From: Microthyrium microscopicum
Taxonomy: Eukaryota > Ascomycota > Dothideomycetes > Microthyriales > Microthyriaceae
Length of the DNA: 64,000 bases
Assembly (NCBI GenBank): GCA_010405405.1
Contig: MU004235.1
Location: forward strand, 2,116,426 to 2,180,425
Direction: 5' to 3'
Numbering within the stretch: position 1 is the stretch's first letter; every line of letters starts with the position of its first letter. The notes beneath the pieces are model-generated. The model had not been told where the DNA came from, did not search any database, and saw only the letters and a list, made by a program, of their open reading frames with translations. The position numbers and the translations under genes were made by a program. Shown here piece by piece: positions 47,967 to 61,947 of this stretch.

Positions 47967-48656
47967 ATCTTCCTGATGCCAACAAGAAGCTAGTAGTATT
48001 TGATGTCTCCAGGCTGAAGTGATCAAGCATGCATGCTGTCCGGCCCATGAATTGTTGTTTCATGTCTTTTCACGCTTTTTCTTGATACTAACCCCATCGA
48101 ACACTCGAGGTACAATGAGAACCTGGAAGTTAGTCTTGAACTACTAGTATTATGCCTTCACTTATTTGTTTTCAAGCATCATAAGCCATAGGGCAGGAAG
48201 AGGCTGTGGACTGCGTTGATGCATGGTTTTCGAAACCACAGACTTCCTTGAAAACTCCCCAAGAAATCCTCAATCATAGCAAGAACAAGATATATCTTCG
48301 AAATTGATATCATCAATTTGGCGCTTCAAACAACCACGATGGGACCATTAAAAGTGCAACGGGCGATGCTATCTTAGCGATAGTCCCTGTGAATTCTAAT
48401 CAACTTTTTGGCATCAAATAGTTTTACTGGAGTCTTGTTCTCTGTCTGATCGTTGGCTACGGACTAGGGGCAGTCGATCGACGAACCAAAGGCGCGCTGT
48501 GTGGCTACGGTTTGTTATCCTCCTAAACTAAGCTCGTCTTAACCCCCTAACTGCTTAGAATCATTAATGCTGCACGGAATGTGCTGGGAATGGAGGCAGT
48601 TGTTGCTTGGAGAGTGCTATGGGAGACACCGTAGTCGATCGAAGCGCACCCATCGA
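47967..48656. other. intergenic stretch
   Basis: No gene, RNA or repeat recognised on either strand. Confidence 0.45.
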
Positions 48657-48838
48657 GTGCGATGTTTCCCACCAAGTGCGATGTTTCCCACCAAGTGCGA
48701 TATTTCCCACCGAGTGCGATATTTTCCACCGAGTGCGATATTTCCCACCGAGTGCGATATTTCCCACCGAGTGCGATGTTTGCCATCTACTGCGTTGTTT
48801 CCCATCTACTGCGATATTTCCCATCTAGTGCGATGTTC
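48657..48838. repeat. 19-bp minisatellite
   Basis: Nine full tandem copies and a partial tenth of the unit GTGCGATGTTTCCCACCAA. Variants are ordered along the array: ...CCACCAA first, ...CCACCGA in the middle, ...CCATCTA at the end. The unit is not a multiple of three and lacks stops, so it gives repetitive open frames on both strands; these are not taken as genes. Confidence 0.9.
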
Positions 48839-50321
48839 CATTGCACCCATTTTCCGGAGTCTAAGATGGACAGATTGAGATAAAATGAAGCCCGGGCGAT
48901 GTCTTTTTGTAACCTGCCGGTTTTGCAAGCTCAGCCACAGTCATGAAAACACTACTGGCTTTGACCACAATCAATAACCAAGATTTGCCTGTTGACGCTC
49001 TGCTCATTCTCTCATATGACCTTTCTGTACACAATCAGAGATTCCCAGCGAGTTACAACCGACTAAGTCTCCCTATATTTTGTTCAGTTGACTATCTGGC
49101 GTGCTGCAAACAAAGGTCACCACGTTTAATCAAGAACTACATTATCATCCAAGATCCCACGGTTATGGGCTCGAAACCTACCTATTTACTTTCGCTCTTT
49201 ACTTGTGAATTCAATGATAAACCTGAGACTATGTGTAGTTTATGCCTTGTCTTGGTGGCCCGGCAGATTTTTAGGCAGTTTGTGTGTTAAACATCGCTTT
49301 GAAAAGAGCAATACAATTCAAATTCTACGTTTTGACGGCATGGCCTGGTGGCCGTAATTTCAACAATGATATGGCTTTTGATCGTATATCACGGACGTGA
49401 TAATGAAATTCGCAGAATAGTAGAGCATTCTAGCTAAACTGATTCGCTTCTATGTTATCCAAGAGGTGACAACAATGCTATTTTTGTCTTATAGTCACAC
49501 CGGTTTGCTAAAAGCGCTGCTCTGTGAACCTCCCTCTCGGTTTGCTCTGGGAGCTCTAACGTAATAATCGTTGTAATCATCACTAAACAGCATATTGACA
49601 CGACGAGTACAACTACAGCGAGGAGACTTATAATAGTCTTGTAAGCACTCAGCTTAAGAGTGCTCAATAGGAGAAATACAAGACGCTTAGATGTTGTATA
49701 GCTAGAGGTGCCATTGACGGGCGCTGCTATTAAAGTGATGCACTAGATGCTCTATTAGCTGCGAGGCGTCGGTGTTGGTGTTTTCTAACAGTCTATCAAT
49801 CTGCTATAGCTGTTTGACCTAATTGCGGAGGCCTATGGTTAGTTGTCGTTGGAAGGTGCAGCCGGACTGTTCAATACGTACCAAAGTTCGTCAAAATCAA
49901 GGACAGTGCATCTCCTGGATGCAAATCATCATAAAGTCTTTACAACTTGCGGTGTCACACTGCTTTGTACAAAGTGGTTATGCGACACACTCCCCCTCGC
50001 GATGATACCAAGTCTCCTACTAACTGAAGCACTGGTTATTGCAAGGATGATTGGATGTTGTCCGTAAAAACTACTGTAGGGAAGAGGTGTCGCGCCACCA
50101 CTTTCTGCAAAGCAGTGTAGATCATCTGTTGCTTCAGATGTTGATCAAGCTAACAAGCTACTCTCACTTCACTCTTTTGCATACATGTGGCTGATCGTAG
50201 GTTCTGCCCTTACTACTCTTGAATAATCCTTCTTCATCTAGATCAAATCGAATAATGACATTCGTTCGATACATGTAAATCATGCTGCGGTACTTTCCAT
50301 CATCATGTTATATCTATTGAC
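48839..50321. other. intergenic stretch with a possible gene relic
   Basis: Nothing firm. A decayed coding stretch on the minus strand at about 49455-49900 is listed separately. The promoterless open frame 48943-49290 has no recognisable feature. Confidence 0.4.
49455..49900 (-). pseudogene. possible relic of a membrane-protein gene
   Basis: The minus strand shows protein-like text (LLENTNTDASQLIEHL, then a single strong membrane helix IISLLAVVVLVVSICCLVM) interrupted by stops, several at TAG where CAG would fit, as RIP produces. No family assigned. It could also be chance open sequence. Confidence 0.25.
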
Positions 50322-52130
50322 TCACCAAGCAATCTCCTCTACAGTGTGTAAAACATCTCCACTCTCCCTATCCCGTCTCGAATATGACCACACTGCTCTC
50401 CTCTGCCCCAGCTCAAATCTGATATTCACCTCTATAACTCGGGCCCAGTCTGGCAAATCTGCTGGATCTAATATCTCTCCAAACCCTTCCTCTTCCACTT
50501 CCATTATTCGCTTCCCAACCCGTGCGCTCAACTCTCCATCCCACACGCCCTCTTGTCGCGGTCGCGACGCTAAAATTGCGAGTGCTTCGCGTCGTAAGGA
50601 CGAGATTCGACATTTCCATGCAGTATTGAACAGTGGCAAGACAATACCTGCATCAAGAGAGATGGTTTTGCGACCTACTGGAGTTGTAGTAGCAATTCGG
50701 GAGGCCGCGGCCACAATGTCGTAAAAGTCATTTGTGTGTCTATCCCACTTGGTCTCCGGACCAACCGTTGACGTGTCGAAGAGATGTGAGGCTGCTAGAT
50801 GCTTGACACGCAGTAGATCTGCTAGAGCTTGTGATGCTGTGTCTGTAGGATCAAGGTCGGCAGCACATGCATCGAATGGCGCCTTCCAGAGATGGAGACG
50901 CCAGATTGCGGTGCGGGTGGCGAGGCTGAGCGGCAGTGATTCATCGATGCTGGGACTGGTGAAGCTGGCGGATTCGTCGCTGGCTTTATGGATGGCATCG
51001 TTGTAGAGGTAGTCGTAGCAATTGCGTGCTTCTAAGATGGAGGTAAACTTGGGGGGGATGATGGGTCCGAAGCCTGGTTCGTGGTGGTGCGTTGGTTGCA
51101 AAATGGGAAAGCGGCCGGCGGTGGATTGGAGTTCACAAACCTGGGAGTCGAGGCGGATGAAAGGTGCAGTGAGCGCATCAATAGGGATGCTGGGGTTTGT
51201 AGAGAGAGTGACCATGCTGAGGGAGGATCCGATGGGTGTGCTTGCATCTTGGAGTTCGCCGATGATTTTGATACCGCTTTTGACATGAGTCAAGGCGGAT
51301 TCATGATGGCCTCGCATAATCTATCAATCATTAGCTGGCTTTTTGGGCCTAGGAGAGCCTAATACGGACCTCGAAGCTTGTAAAAAGTATACATGCGGCA
51401 AGAAAAACATCCACATCTTGCCTGTTTCCACCACGGACTGGCTTCGTGAGCTCACTGAGAGCGGTAGTATACTGTTTCAATGCAAAGCCACCCAGTTCAC
51501 TGTCGATATTCGAGGCAAATACAGATAAATCATCAGCTTCAAATCGTTCATGTATAGAGCCAAGAGCAACGACAGCATGCCATAGTGTCGCATGATGCTG
51601 AGTAGACCGCGGAAGGAACGTGCTCCAGAATTCGGATGGAAAGGAGCCAGCCAATTGAGGTGTAGTTCGTGTTCGAAAGAATTCATAGCTTCTAAGCTCC
51701 TGCGGACTACAAGATGCAAGTCCTCTTGTTGTTGGAGAGATGGATCGAGACACTGAACGACTGGCCACAACGGAATCTGGCGTCTCGTGTATCCATTCCT
51801 CTTGGGAGTACCATTCGCATTCTCTACCAGTTCTGCTGCATTTGTTGCAATTAGGCTTGGCCTCGTCACATTTCACTCGACGTATCCTAGAGCCAGTGTC
51901 AGTATGAGTGCCTTGTGATCGCCCTCGTCTATTAGTCCAAAAGCTTTCTATATAGAGCTCGTCTAATGGCCAACTGGGAATGCCCTATCAATCATGCAAA
52001 CGCTTGCTCGAATGATATGCTATAAAGAGGCCAGGGGATATACAAACCTGCATGTCTTGCATCCCATTTTACTCCTAGGACCAGTAGCTTTTCGACGACG
52101 ACTTGACTCCATTATACTGAGGTTTGCCAT
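50322..52130 (-). CDS. Zn2Cys6 transcription factor
   Basis: A fungal binuclear-cluster regulator of about 532 residues, from three exons: 52130-52048, 51886-51370 and 51320-50322. Joining exon 1 to exon 2 gives CKTCRIRRVKCDEAKPNC followed by NKCSRTGREC. This is the complete C-x2-C-x6-C-x6-C-x2-C-x6-C cluster with cysteines at 24, 27, 34, 41, 44 and 51. The second intron (49 nt) has a less usual GTCCGT donor and restores the family text FTSFEIMRGHHESALTHV. The rest resembles the C-terminal half of fungal Zn2Cys6 proteins of unknown targets, with the ALWHAVVALGSIHE block typical of this group. No linked biosynthetic genes are seen. Exon 1 could have other borders, but the cluster supports this one. 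Confidence 0.85.
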
Positions 52131-52602
52131 CGTAGCGCAAATGATCGAGATAATCTTCTATAAGAATGATCATTTTCAATAGGCAACAGCATTGACTTAC
52201 ACTGTTGATCTGGTACCTGTAGCAAACGATGCTGACCGCAGTAAAAATGCTCGTCTATTCAGCCTAATGAGGTTTAGCGTCAATCTTTTAATAGTACCAC
52301 GAACCATTGCAGCAGTACAATGGCAGATTATCTGACAATAGTTAATATTCTACATACAAGAGGGCGTCAAGTCAGATACACAACGTAGCCACGTCGAAAG
52401 AATGGCTTACTCAGGTACGCGGCTCTGAGCCACGCATCAGATCTTGCTTCAAACCTCAAAGTCCTCTCCCTTTCCAAGTGCCCATACCGGTAAAAAAGCA
52501 AAAGTACTTTCAAAGAACGCCGCGCTATGACTAAAAAAGGTTCAGAATACTGTATACTACAGAGAAAACGATAGAAATGTATAAATGCTGGATGTTGTCG
52601 TT
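52131..52602. other. intergenic stretch
   Basis: Holds the promoter of the Zn2Cys6 gene and the 3' end of the GH47 gene's neighbourhood. No gene recognised. Confidence 0.45.
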
Positions 52603-54759
<2,157 letters not shown>

Positions 54760-55784
54760 GTTGATGGTGGCGGATATTAGGGGTGTATGAAGAGATGAAG
54801 CGCAGCCGGCGGCTATGAGGAGTGAATGAGGCTATTAGTACAAGTTGAAGACATGGAAAAGAAATAGCAAACAAAAGTAGTTGACAAACAATGAGAAGTG
54901 AAATCGACGAGAGACTGAGAATAGTTGATGAAGTGGTGGTTGATGTCGAGAGTTTGACACATTTCGCAAGCCACGATATTCAATGTCGTTACCAGTGGAC
55001 CCCTGCAGCAATCGCTAAACAATCTAGCAGGGACATCCCTGCACGCGATTTGACTTACTCCCTCGATCTTGATCATCGTTTACAGCCTTGATTTCAATTG
55101 ATACTCTACCACCTAGAATCCGATCTTCCATCAGTCACAACATGATACGAGCAGACAGTTCAAACTATCAACCTGAACCTGATCCGCCAATGCCCGTGAT
55201 AGATGAAGCATTCAAGCGACCGAATAAAGCTCTCAGACACATATGACTGTTCAGATCTCGCTGCTTATTTTGAAATGAAATCTGCTGGGAGAAATTGCTT
55301 TTATCTACTAGATACGCAGGGCAAATCCACTGGTCTTCTCATATTTGCATGAATAAATTCCATGTTGGTGTCTCATAACGACGGAAGATGTATGGCTCAC
55401 GAACTGTAGCCATCGGCCCTCCGCCCCGCTTTTTAAGCGGGATCCCATTTGGTTTGGACGAGAAACATCGAGGGAAACGTTGTGACAATATGAACACAAT
55501 GACTGATACGCTCCCAACTAAAACCCGACCAATTCGCAATTACATGTGTCCTACCTGCTTAATGGCTGTGATGATGGCAGTAACTGGCGCCCAGAAGATA
55601 CTAAGTACTGAAGTGGCCGCAATTTCAGGCAACAAGTGGCTTTAGGCTTTTTAGAGCATCAACGAGGACAGCTTTCAGTTCTTCTCTGGTCAAAATGACT
55701 AGACCGAAGGTTAGTCCAAGATTTAGAAGGATTGATTAGAGATGTGTAAGTTCCAACTATGATCTTTAGCTAGGCAAACAGCGA
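54760..55784. other. intergenic stretch
   Basis: Promoter of the GH47 gene and unassigned sequence. Short open frames on both strands at 55308-55645 show no domain. Confidence 0.4.
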
Positions 55785-56752
55785 TATGGATATTTCAAGG
55801 AGCGGTATCCAGGAGCTCTGGATGGATTTGTAGCAGCCATACGTCAAAATTACGACGCCAAAAGCGACAGCTCGCTTGCGGCATGGATTTCTCCAACTTC
55901 ATCTTATTCTGGTCCGAGTAGTAGACCTAGAAAATAAGCACAACGTCCTCAAAGATGAAGCCCACCTCTCCTTACAATCTTCTGGAAGATATACCAACTC
56001 GAATAGTGCATCGTAGACAATGACATCCCAGATGTTCCTACATTTGTGTGTTCAGCCGGCCCCTATTCGCAAGCGCTTCGAGAAGTAAATTTCGAGACGA
56101 ATCAAACAGATGGCGAAATATTTGACAAGATAAGGCAACAATACAAAGCTCTCAAACAAGAGCAAGGAGTCATCTCTATGTTTTCCAAGCCCTGTAATGC
56201 TATCTGCATCAAAGTAAGTTACCATTGTAGAGTGTCTCTGACAATATCTTCCCGGCGCGCTGGCTACCCTCTGACACACGTCCACAATATAGACTCGGCA
56301 AGAGACCACTTATCTCCAGAATCGCCGGCTCTCTCGAAGCTCCATCAATGTTACCTACTAATGAAGTCGGAGCTGGCACCTACGACTACGCTCACTGCCC
56401 AATCGATGACGAGCACGCCATGACGAGCGAAGAGTTTCTCGACCACTTCTACTCGTCAACGTCCGCACATTCCTCGCCATTCTGGGGAAGCAGGCTCCCA
56501 AAGGTGTTTGATGAGCGACTGCGCGAGGCAACAGATCAAGCAGCTTCACTACCTCAGGGATGGGGAGTACAAGAGCGCCCACATTGGGCATTGTTCTTGC
56601 TGCTGATGCTTGTTATTCTACCTGTAAACGCTATAGTTGCTGGAGTAGATGCGGGCATCACGGGTGACAAGACGACTGGTATTACAATTGGAAGTTGGTT
56701 GACTGCATTTCATGCTATGTGTTTGGCTCTTGTGTTTGGCTCGTGGAGATAA
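55785..56752 (+). CDS. fungal-specific membrane protein, gene model uncertain
   Basis: Several blocks in order look like one protein. A block at 55785-55940 reads GYFKERYPGALDGFVAA. A block from about 56020 reads VDNDIPDVPTFVCSAG followed by PYSQALREVNFETNQTDGEI. A third, from about 56290, reads RLGKRPLISRIAGSLEAPSM and then DYAHCPIDDEHAM, ending in two membrane helices (HWALFLLLMLVILPVNAIVAG and LTAFHAMCLALVF) and TAA-type stop at 56752. The text resembles a family of uncharacterised fungal proteins with a C-terminal membrane pair; that is recollection, not a search. GTAAGT at about 56214 suggests an intron. The first block is not joined to the second by obvious splice sites, so the 5' part may be decayed or hold unseen introns. 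Confidence 0.5.
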
Positions 56753-57775
56753 TGGAGGGTGCTTGTATAGCGGATAATTCTGTGCTGTTTTTTTTGGCCA
56801 ATCTAGCTTGCTTTATCATGACGACATACAATTTTCAGTCACCATTGTAAATGAATCGTAACAAAGCGGCCGCAAAGTTAGTACTGCAATATATGGTTCT
56901 TGATACATGCAGGTACTGAAGTAGCTTTGTTCAATGTCCGAATCAATTCTGATCATGTTGACAACGTGAAAGCACATGCGATGCGCCGAGGCTAACGAGA
57001 TCAAAGCTACATAACACGAGACAACATGCTATCAGGCTGCAGTGACTAAAAACATGTGTAGGCAAGAGTGGTATACCAAAAAAGCGTTCCGTTGAGAATC
57101 AAGTCCCGTTGGGGAGGACAGAAAGAAGATTAATCCTTGTTGGGATCTGATCAAATACAGTTAGTCCGGCGGCTAGCTATGTTAGCGCCGCCCACCTTGC
57201 TATTTTGGACCTGTCAGTGCCCTTTAGCGCCAGGATATCGAGTCCACCGGAGGCCCCCCACAATTGTATATCGTAGCCCTAACTATTTTAATTTCTGGCT
57301 GAAGTTGTGGTACAGAATGGACCCCTCTCCAAACTATTCATTCTTTTTTCTGCACTATGTTCAACTATCTAGGCCCATAAGAGGTAAAGTGACTCAATTG
57401 TGAGCTCATAACTCCAGCTATGACCCTCCTAGAGGTCTTAGCAGGTTCTGCTTGGTTCATGCTCTCCAAATTGGCATAGTGGGTCTTTTTAAAGTAGGGG
57501 CTATTGAGTCGGGGGAGGCAGAACAAGAAGGAGCGCTCGATCGTCCCTGCCATTTTGACACTTGGTGGCAGTTGCACTTGCCATTTGGTAGTACTTTGGT
57601 CCCAACTCGGGCTAGTGTCCCAGCTGTCTTGTCCCATCTTCAGCAAAGGTTCAACTCTACCCAGCGCTGTGCCACTACAAGTATCAGTCCCCCCAGCTTG
57701 CAACCCTTCCAGCAACAACGTATTCTTCTACATCAAATCAATTTTCGTACTATCCAAAATCTGACTCTGAGCATT
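56753..57775. other. intergenic stretch and velB leader
   Basis: No gene. From 57452 the velB frame is open upstream of its ATG but contains no ATG, so this is read as 5' leader. A Cys/Trp-poor pyrimidine-rich stretch before 57776 fits a transcript leader. Confidence 0.5.
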
Positions 57776-58879
57776 ATGGCTTCAGGTTACCAGTTTCCAC
57801 ATCCACACCAAGCCCAGTATGATCAGCAGCAGTTAACCTACGCCAATTCCAACAGCATGGCTGTCCAGCCCCCTCAATCAGCCCATCAACAAATGCATCA
57901 TCAGAGCAATCAGCAACATCATTACTCCATTGCTCCTATGTCTCATGTCTTTGAAGGAAGAAGATACGAGCTCTTTGTTGGGCAAGAGCCTGTCCGTGCC
58001 CGTATGTGCGGCTTTGGCGATAAAGACAGGAGACCAATAACTCCTCCACCATGTGTTCGACTCCGCGTTACCGATGCTGAAACCGGCGTGGAAATACCGC
58101 CAGAGAATATCGACACAACCTTCTTCGTCTTGACTGTGGACCTATGGAGCCAGGATGCATCCCATGAGGCTAATCTTGTTCGCCATAGCAGCAGCTCACC
58201 TGCTATGAGCATCAGTGCCAGCACCACAACATCATTCCCTCCTCAACCAGAACGGATCATGACATTTCTTGCCCAGCCTACTACCTATGCCATCGCAGCT
58301 CCTCACCTTGCTGGCGGTCACTATGCCCAAGTCGCCGGCGCAGTAGGTGGCCAAGTAGGCTCAGTCATGCCTATCAATTCTCAAGGCCAACCATTGATGC
58401 TCGTCGCCAGCTCATATGGATCACCCGCTGCATACGCCGCCAATGGATATGCCGCTCCACAACAACTGGTGCAAATGCCCATGGCTGCCAGCCACGGACA
58501 ACACACTCGCAACCTAATTGGAAGTCTCGCTGTTAGTGCCGCCAAACTCAAGGACGAGAGAGGCGAAATGGGCATCTGGTTTGTGCTACAGGATCTCTCT
58601 GTACGCCAGGAGGGTAAATTTCGCCTGCGTTTCGCCTTTGTTAGTGTAGCAAACTGCGACAAAAATGCTCCCACTGCAGGCGCTGCACCAATCCTCGCCA
58701 CGTGCTTTAGTGATACTTTCACTGTCTACTCGGCCAAGAAGTTTCCTGGCGTAATAGAGTCCACCGCTCTAAGCAAAGCCTTTGCGCAGCAGGGTGTCAA
58801 AATCCCCATCCGCAAAGACGTCAAAGTTTCTCACCAAGAGGAATTTGATCGAGATGATGAAAATGATAGACTCTCTTAG
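57776..58879 (+). CDS. velB: velvet regulator VelB
   Basis: A 367-residue DNA-binding regulator of development and secondary metabolism. VelB pairs with VeA (and LaeA) in the dark and with VosA during sporulation. The velvet domain begins near residue 55 (RRYELFVGQEPVRARMCGFG, then DKDRRPITPPPCVRLRV), continues through TTFFVLTVDLWSQDASHEAN, is split by a Ser/Gln/Ala-rich insert of about 100 residues, and resumes with RNLIGSLAVSAAKL, GIWFVLQDLSVRQEGKFRL and VYSAKKFPGVIESTALSKAF, ending IPIRKDVK. The inserted loop and the KFPGVIEST block are typical of VelB rather than VeA, VosA or VelC. The N-terminus is His/Gln-rich. ATG 57776 is the first in the frame. No intron is seen. Confidence 0.93.
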   Translation: MASGYQFPHPHQAQYDQQQLTYANSNSMAVQPPQSAHQQMHHQSNQQHHYSIAPMSHVFEGRRYELFVGQEPVRARMCGFGDKDRRPITPPPCVRLRVTDAETGVEIPPENIDTTFFVLTVDLWSQDASHEANLVRHSSSSPAMSISASTTTSFPPQPERIMTFLAQPTTYAIAAPHLAGGHYAQVAGAVGGQVGSVMPINSQGQPLMLVASSYGSPAAYAANGYAAPQQLVQMPMAASHGQHTRNLIGSLAVSAAKLKDERGEMGIWFVLQDLSVRQEGKFRLRFAFVSVANCDKNAPTAGAAPILATCFSDTFTVYSAKKFPGVIESTALSKAFAQQGVKIPIRKDVKVSHQEEFDRDDENDRLS

Positions 58880-59214
58880 ATTCATCCAACGTTCAACGTT
58901 CGACTCCCATGATTTATTGCAGAATTTCCCTTCTTTTTGTTTCCCTATCTGCATGGGTTGATACGCAGGCAATGGAAGTTAAGGATATGGATGACCTTCA
59001 CGATTGGGTGGAGTAAAAGGTATTTGGGTTCATGGAAAGGTTATGCATCGCATGGGATCGCTTTGGGGATTGGCATCATTCTTACAGATATGCTGATAAA
59101 AATCCAATGATTTTCGTATTAATAATTGGCGACTTCCGCGCAACATAGACATGTCTGCTATAGATGATCTCTCAAGGTTCAGCTTTTTATGTTGTCATAT
59201 TTTTCCAACTCACT

Positions 59215-59640
59215 ATTCACTACACCGCTCTTCACTTCTTGTCCTATGACGAAGTCGGTTTCAGCTTGGAGGGGTACATTTCAGATGAAATTTACTTCAT
59301 TCGAGGGTAGAATGCTATCGTATCCTCTTATGTGGAGTTGCAATCTCCATTGAAGTCCAGAATGCCCAGCAACATGACATCGTAACTTGTCACATCGCTC
59401 TTGTCCTATGATGCCGTCGCTCTCTACTTTGTGGGAAAGGGGCTGTGACTGAGGATAACATGCTCCATTCAAACACAAGCCCATCGTCACCTGGCCTATG
59501 AAGTTCCATGCTTGTTGGAGTCCAGGCCGTCAAACGATATCACAGCGCAACTTACGCCCCCGCTCTTTGCTCTTGTCGTATGATGCTGTCGGCGACTACT
59601 GGGGAACATCGGGAAGAGAGTTATGGAACCCCCATAACAA
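59215..59640. repeat. diverged tandem repeat, about 170-bp period
   Basis: The word CTTGTC(C/G)TATGA(C/T)G followed by GTCG recurs near 59240, 59400 and 59572. Around the last two copies the match extends leftwards (GTCCAG, CATC/CACAGCG, AACTTG/AACTTAC, CGCTCTT), which suggests an old three-copy duplication. No open frame is conserved between copies. Confidence 0.45.
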
Positions 59641-61828
59641 GTTGATATTCTCTCCTGGCATGTGATTGCTACCTGTATCTCCACGGAAGTTCAAGTTACG
59701 CAACGAAATAAAGATCCCAACTAGTCACTTTCCTTCGACGTTTTCGAGGTCTACTAAGGCATTGAAATCGAGCCAACAGCCAGTTCAATCGAGGACAAGT
59801 AAACACCTGCCCCTGGCTAGTGGAGCCTCATTGTCCAGACTCTCAGCTGCAAGTCTTGGGTCAGATCTCGATATCAATCCACAATCCAGAGTATTGGCAA
59901 CCATAACTCTTCCGTTCAGCTAACTCCCTCAGTCCCAAGCATCCACCTTTGGATATCTAGCGCAAGCTTTACCACCATCAGCTGCCTTGGCAGACCCCTC
60001 TTGATTCGACTCTATCGTCTTCGGCCAGATAACTCCACGGAAGGCCTTCCGCTGTACCGAAAGTGACATAGAAATACCCTTTGAGGACTGTTTCAGCTGC
60101 CTGGCTGACAATGGCCATTGTACCAATCCGCTATGTCACAGTTCTAACATTTGTTTCACGAGGATATTGATTCAGTGACATTGACGTCAGCTCAGTGGCC
60201 ATGGGGGCAAGTTCCTGCAGTGTGAGCGAGCTCAGAACGGATCCTTCTGAAAAATCCATCAGCTGCCAGGCTCAGCAATTGTATCGGCTTCCCTGGACTT
60301 AGGCTTCTTTTGATTAGCCAAAGCACCCATTTCCTGATATATCTTTAGTTATAAAGTCAATGTTTATGCGCGCTAAGTGCTCGTAAGGCTGAGGCTCTGC
60401 TCATTCTGGACGACCATCAAGGACCATCAACACGGTAACGATTTGATGGGAGGAATTCCAAAGTTTTTGGTAGCCGGATCATGCGTTAAGTCTCGTTTCC
60501 GGCTCTCACTTGGGAATTTATTGCTACAATGAGGGTTTTGCTTGGAAATCTTCCGATTCTTCCACCACTGGTACCACTCCACGCTGTTGTAGGCACTATA
60601 CAGGTACCGAACCTAGAAAGTTTATAATGGAAAACCGAAGCTCAGGGTTTAGCGACCCATATTTAGAACTGGAATCAGATATGTAAACAATGATCTAGGA
60701 GTAACGATGTAACAGATTTCACCTAACAACTTGGAACATGGGATATTCTCTGCTGCAGTTTTTCCGGGAATTGTTCCGTCACTATCAGGTGAACCTTGCC
60801 AACGCTCTTTCATCAGCTTCCTAGAAGAAATCACGCCAAGCACATTGTCTATCACAAGGACTAGACCACAATGACGTTCAAAGCAAGCATTCAAGGTTAC
60901 ACGGGTGGGCCGTAGATGAACAATCGATATTTGGTAGATTGTAGCCATGTGCCATAGCTCTCCCTACGCAAATTGCGGAGAAACAAGCTCAAAGTGACAG
61001 AACTATTTTAAGTTCTCACGCTTGTTGTGAGTCTCTTACAACTACTCATCATACTGAAGGCTTAATTTCATGCTGGACTATTCGCTTTGAGTCCAAGATA
61101 AGCTATCAGACTGCCTGATTGACTTCATATTGCCCAGACACTTAGCGATCGAGCCAAATGAGACCAAGAGAAGCTTGCTTTGGCCCCATACTCTACAATA
61201 TTTGGCGTACAGTGGTAATCTGATCTTGAAGGTATCGTATAACCAGGTCCAGGCAAAGTTTTATCGACATATTAACAACAAGCTATTAATAAATTCGGTC
61301 TTCGGATGTCAACTGTTTGCTTGGCACATTTATATTGGAAGTTCCGAAAACCGAGAAAATTGAGCAAATAAGGTTTGCTATCCGCGGGTAGATATGATGT
61401 AGATATGAGAATTAGATGATATAACCCACATAATGTGTGCCAAGGGCATGGTGTTTTACCAACATTTTATATGTACCTGGGCATTATACGAGTTTTACCG
61501 TGTAGATCTTAGGTTTCGAGCCATACTTTTATATTTCCCAAAATAATCGCATTCGGTCTAGACGCTGCCCAGACATCCGATTAGATTGACCAAGACTTCT
61601 TGAGCTCTACACTGTCAGGCTTAAATGAATTCTTGTCATTTCTTGACCAGTTTAAGCTTGTCAACTACTCTTGGTCTTTGATGCGATGTTCACTCACACA
61701 AGGGGCCGAAATTTACGGCAATTAGCTGTGGTCACTTCAAGTCATTTTGTGGTCCGATTAGATTGGATGTTCTTTTTTTAAACATGTCAACCGAACTATC
61801 AGTCTATGTGTATGGCACTGTTTTTGTG

Positions 61829-61836
61829 TATATAAG
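61829..61836 (+). promoter_or_regulatory. TATA box of the secreted-protein gene
   Basis: TATATAAG lies 119 bp before the ATG at 61948, followed by a CA/CT-rich leader (TTCCATCATCAACAACAAC) typical of strongly expressed small secreted-protein genes in fungi. Confidence 0.6.
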
Positions 61837-61947
61837 ATGAAGACTTCTCCATTGTTGAGTTCCATCATCAACAACAACATCTTCAGCATCAATACTACAG
61901 TCACTTCAATTCAGTCAATCTTTTAAATAATCAACCACTCATTCAAA

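Larger units (their letters stand above)
58880..61947. other. long intergenic region between velB and the secreted-protein gene
   Basis: About 3.1 kb without a convincing gene. It contains a diverged tandem repeat near 59.2-59.65 kb (listed separately) and repeated CATCAGCTGCC words near 59.97 and 60.26 kb. Long regulatory regions next to velvet genes would not be surprising, but nothing specific is shown. Confidence 0.4.

Noticed and set aside
48657-48838. CRISPR-like array
   Set aside because: Units are contiguous with no unique spacers, and the genome is fungal.
48547-48883. Six repetitive open frames over the minisatellite
   Set aside because: A stop-free 19-bp unit opens all frames by itself; no start context, domain or bias for one frame.
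48943-49290. 115-codon open frame
   Set aside because: No recognisable family, and the text looks random with many rare combinations.
57452-57775. N-terminal extension of VelB by 108 residues
   Set aside because: The open stretch has no ATG and no likeness to velvet proteins; read as 5' leader.
59666-59923. 85-codon open frame in the region after velB
   Set aside because: No ATG start and Ser-rich random-looking text.
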